From: an uncultured Lachnospiraceae bacterium
Lineage (GTDB): Bacteria; Bacillota; Clostridia; Lachnospirales; Lachnospiraceae
DNA length: 7,934 nucleotides
Direction: 5' to 3'
NCBI GenBank assembly: GCA_910580015.1
Contig: CAJTVT010000065.1
Coordinates: 1 to 7,934, forward strand
Shown: positions 6,862 through 7,934 of the stretch, one piece after another
How the letters are laid out: each line of letters begins with the position of its first letter
Numbering within the stretch: position 1 is the first letter of the stretch
Notes under the pieces: generated by a model
The model's database searches: none
What the model was told of the DNA's origin: nothing
What the model saw: only the letters and a program-made list of their open reading frames with translations
Translations under genes and position numbers: made by a program

Positions 6862-7012
6862 AAAATATAATTTCTGATTTTCTCTTCAACATTTTGGCAC
6901 CATTTACGATTGCAAGAACCCCACATGTAATACCTGTCACCAGCATAACAATACCAATGGCGATATTTCCAGCTCCTACTGTTGTCATAGTCTTGTACGT
7001 TTTTTCATTCAT
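6860..7012 (-). CDS. 50-residue single-pass small membrane protein
   Basis: An ATG at 7012 opens 50 codons ending in TAA at 6860. The protein starts MNEKTYKTMT, has one long hydrophobic, glycine-rich stretch from about residue 11 to 38 (containing IAIGIVMLVTGI and GVLAIVNGA), then a basic tail with MLKRKSE. This is the pattern of a single helix with a cytoplasmic Lys/Arg-rich C-terminus. The repeated small residues could support helix-helix packing. The start is strongly supported: AGGAG sits six bases upstream and overlaps the pyrE stop codon, so the gene begins 9 nt after pyrE. The next gene follows after 11 nt with its own binding site. I recall similar short proteins in Lachnospiraceae but know no function. 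It may bind and stabilise the VanZ or DUF6142 proteins; that is inference only. Confidence 0.8.
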   Translation of the reverse strand: MNEKTYKTMTTVGAGNIAIGIVMLVTGITCGVLAIVNGAKMLKRKSEIIF

Positions 7013-7018
7013 ATTGTG

Positions 7019-7023
7019 CTCCT
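7019..7023 (-). promoter_or_regulatory. ribosome binding site of the 50-codon gene
   Basis: AGGAG overlaps the pyrE TAG stop (7022-7024) and is six bases before the ATG at 7012. Its quality and spacing are the main evidence that this short frame is translated, and its position implies coupling to pyrE. Confidence 0.8.
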
Positions 7024-7696
7024 ATTTCACTCCATACTGGGCGTAATAATTGTCAATTGCTGCTTTCATATCATCATTAATATATATATTTCCTTTATAT
7101 GGCTGATTATACAAATATTCCACCACATCTGCCATTGTGACAATCGCATTTGCATCAAATCCGTACAGCTCCTTAATCTCATCCAGCGCACTCTTCTCGC
7201 CTTTCCCTCGTTCCATGCGGTTCAAAGACACCATCAGTCCCTTGATCTGAATATCTGCCTGCGCGCGGATAATGGGCACTGTCTCTTCCATTGATTTACC
7301 AGAGGTGGTTACATCCTCAATAATCACTACCTTATCGCCATCCTTCAGCTTACTGCCCAAAAGGATTCCGGCATCTCCATGATCTTTCAGTTCCTTTCGA
7401 TTGGAACAATAGCGTATCTCTTTTCCATATAATTTGCTGTACGCCATCGTTGTGGCAACGCTCAGAGGAATCCCCTTATATGCTGGACCAAACAGCACGT
7501 CAAAATCATCGCCATAGTGTTGATGAATCGCCTTGGCATAATACTCTCCAAGCTTCGTAAGCTGCGCTCCTGTCACATAGGCCCCTGCATTCATAAAAAA
7601 TGGAGATTTTCTACCACTTTTTAACACAAATTCGCCAAATTTCAGTACCTGGCAGTCTACCATGAATTCTATAAATTCTTTCTTATAATTTTCCAT
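7022..7696 (-). CDS. pyrE: orotate phosphoribosyltransferase
   Basis: PyrE transfers the phosphoribosyl group of PRPP to orotate, giving OMP, the fifth step of de novo pyrimidine synthesis in the cytoplasm. The 224 residues fit the bacterial family (about 210-225). The PRPP-binding motif VVIIEDVTTSGKS is at 123-135, with the paired acidic residues E127 and D128. FGPAYKGIPLS at 69-79 and the flexible-loop region with NRKELKDHGDAG at 99-110 are typical of the orotate enzyme. The ATG at 7696 has GAAGGAG ten bases upstream. It is first in a run with three small membrane-protein genes, the first of which starts 9 nt after its stop. No pyrD, pyrF or pyrK is seen in the 238 bp upstream. A promoter candidate lies about 85 bp upstream. 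Confidence 0.97.
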   Translation of the reverse strand: MENYKKEFIEFMVDCQVLKFGEFVLKSGRKSPFFMNAGAYVTGAQLTKLGEYYAKAIHQHYGDDFDVLFGPAYKGIPLSVATTMAYSKLYGKEIRYCSNRKELKDHGDAGILLGSKLKDGDKVVIIEDVTTSGKSMEETVPIIRAQADIQIKGLMVSLNRMERGKGEKSALDEIKELYGFDANAIVTMADVVEYLYNQPYKGNIYINDDMKAAIDNYYAQYGVK

Positions 7697-7714
7697 ATAT
7701 CCTAATCTCCTTCA

Positions 7715-7733
7715 TTTCAGAATGTATCTGAAA
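7715..7733 (-). promoter_or_regulatory. small hairpin before the pyrE ribosome binding site
   Basis: On the minus strand TTTCAG and CTGAAA are perfect complements around a 7-base ATACATT loop. The stem ends one base before the GAAGGAG site. It is AU-rich and only six pairs, so alone it would be weak. It may affect initiation or be coincidental. No PyrR-binding consensus or attenuator terminator is evident. Confidence 0.3.
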
Positions 7734-7779
7734 ATTTATTCCTCTATCTTCACTCTTGATGGGTCATTTTATGAGTCTT

Positions 7780-7808
7780 ATTATATACTAATAACTGGTA
7801 AAAATCCA
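7780..7808 (-). promoter_or_regulatory. candidate promoter of pyrE
   Basis: The minus strand has a perfect -10 box TATAAT at 7780-7785. About 17 bases upstream is TGGATT, a weak -35 match (three of six). The start of transcription would be near 7773, giving a leader of about 77 nt before pyrE. The surrounding DNA is AT-rich, as is usual upstream of promoters. The rest of the 7800-7934 stretch shows no supportable gene on either strand. Confidence 0.45.
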
Positions 7809-7890
7809 CTAAATTTTTTAAGGCTCTGATTTTATCCCGAACAGAAAAGAAGATCTCTCCTTTTGAACTTTATGTACTGTCGGATTCTCT

Positions 7891-7934
7891 TTGTGCCTGA
7901 TTTTGCGAGAAGATTTTTTGTCAGATGTGCACAA
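7891..7934. repeat. imperfect inverted repeat at the window edge
   Basis: TTGTGCCTGA at 7891-7900 can pair with TCAG (7921-7924) and GCACAA (7929-7934), leaving a 4-base bulge and a 20-base AT-rich loop. The outer arms TTGTGC and GCACAA are the same as those of the purE leader palindrome, but with much wider spacing. It is cut by the window edge, so its full extent and role cannot be judged. Confidence 0.3.

Noticed and set aside
7817..7934. Tail of an upstream gene entering from the window edge on the minus strand
   Set aside because: Two frames stay open for about 33-39 codons from the edge, but their Lys/Arg/Ser-rich translations match nothing I know, including PyrD or PyrK C-termini.
7872..7934. 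Plus-strand open frame starting at ATG 7872 and running off the edge
   Set aside because: Only about 20 codons are visible and there is no ribosome binding site before the ATG.

Overview
The window reads as chromosomal core metabolism from a low-to-moderate GC Gram-positive, most likely a gut Lachnospiraceae (Clostridia). The basis is the strong AGGAG-type ribosome binding sites, the protein sequence style of the Pur enzymes, a DUF6142-like membrane protein and an unusually long M29 aminopeptidase. The family assignment is from memory of sequence families, not from a search. All nine genes I can support lie on the minus strand, so the layout is described from high to low coordinates.

Region 1 (7934 to about 7697) is a 238-bp upstream region with no supportable gene. 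It holds a candidate sigma-A promoter and a small hairpin next to the pyrE ribosome binding site. Region 2 (7696 to 6068) is a tight four-gene run: pyrE, a 50-residue single-pass membrane protein (6860-7012), a VanZ-family membrane protein that probably starts at TTG (6848), and a DUF6142-like three-helix membrane protein overlapping the VanZ gene by 29 nt. Gaps of 9 nt, 11 nt and an overlap suggest one transcript. This is the least explained part of the window: three small membrane proteins of unknown role translated with an orotate phosphoribosyltransferase.

Region 3 (5942 to 3861) is a single large M29-type aminopeptidase with all expected metal ligands and an N-terminal extension of about 230 residues. 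Region 4 (3860 to 57) is a de novo purine gene cluster, purE-purM-purN-purD. It is preceded by a good extended -10 promoter and a palindromic leader element just before the purE ribosome binding site. PurD makes GAR, PurN formylates it, PurM closes the imidazole ring to AIR, and PurE handles the carboxylated AIR intermediate. The other steps (PurF, PurL, PurC, PurK if used, PurB, PurH) are not encoded here.

I see no rRNA, tRNA, CRISPR array, insertion sequence, known riboswitch or convincing intrinsic terminator. No gene looks broken. No clearly new defence or mobile system is visible. The best candidates for something undescribed are the pyrE-linked membrane cassette and the purE leader palindrome.
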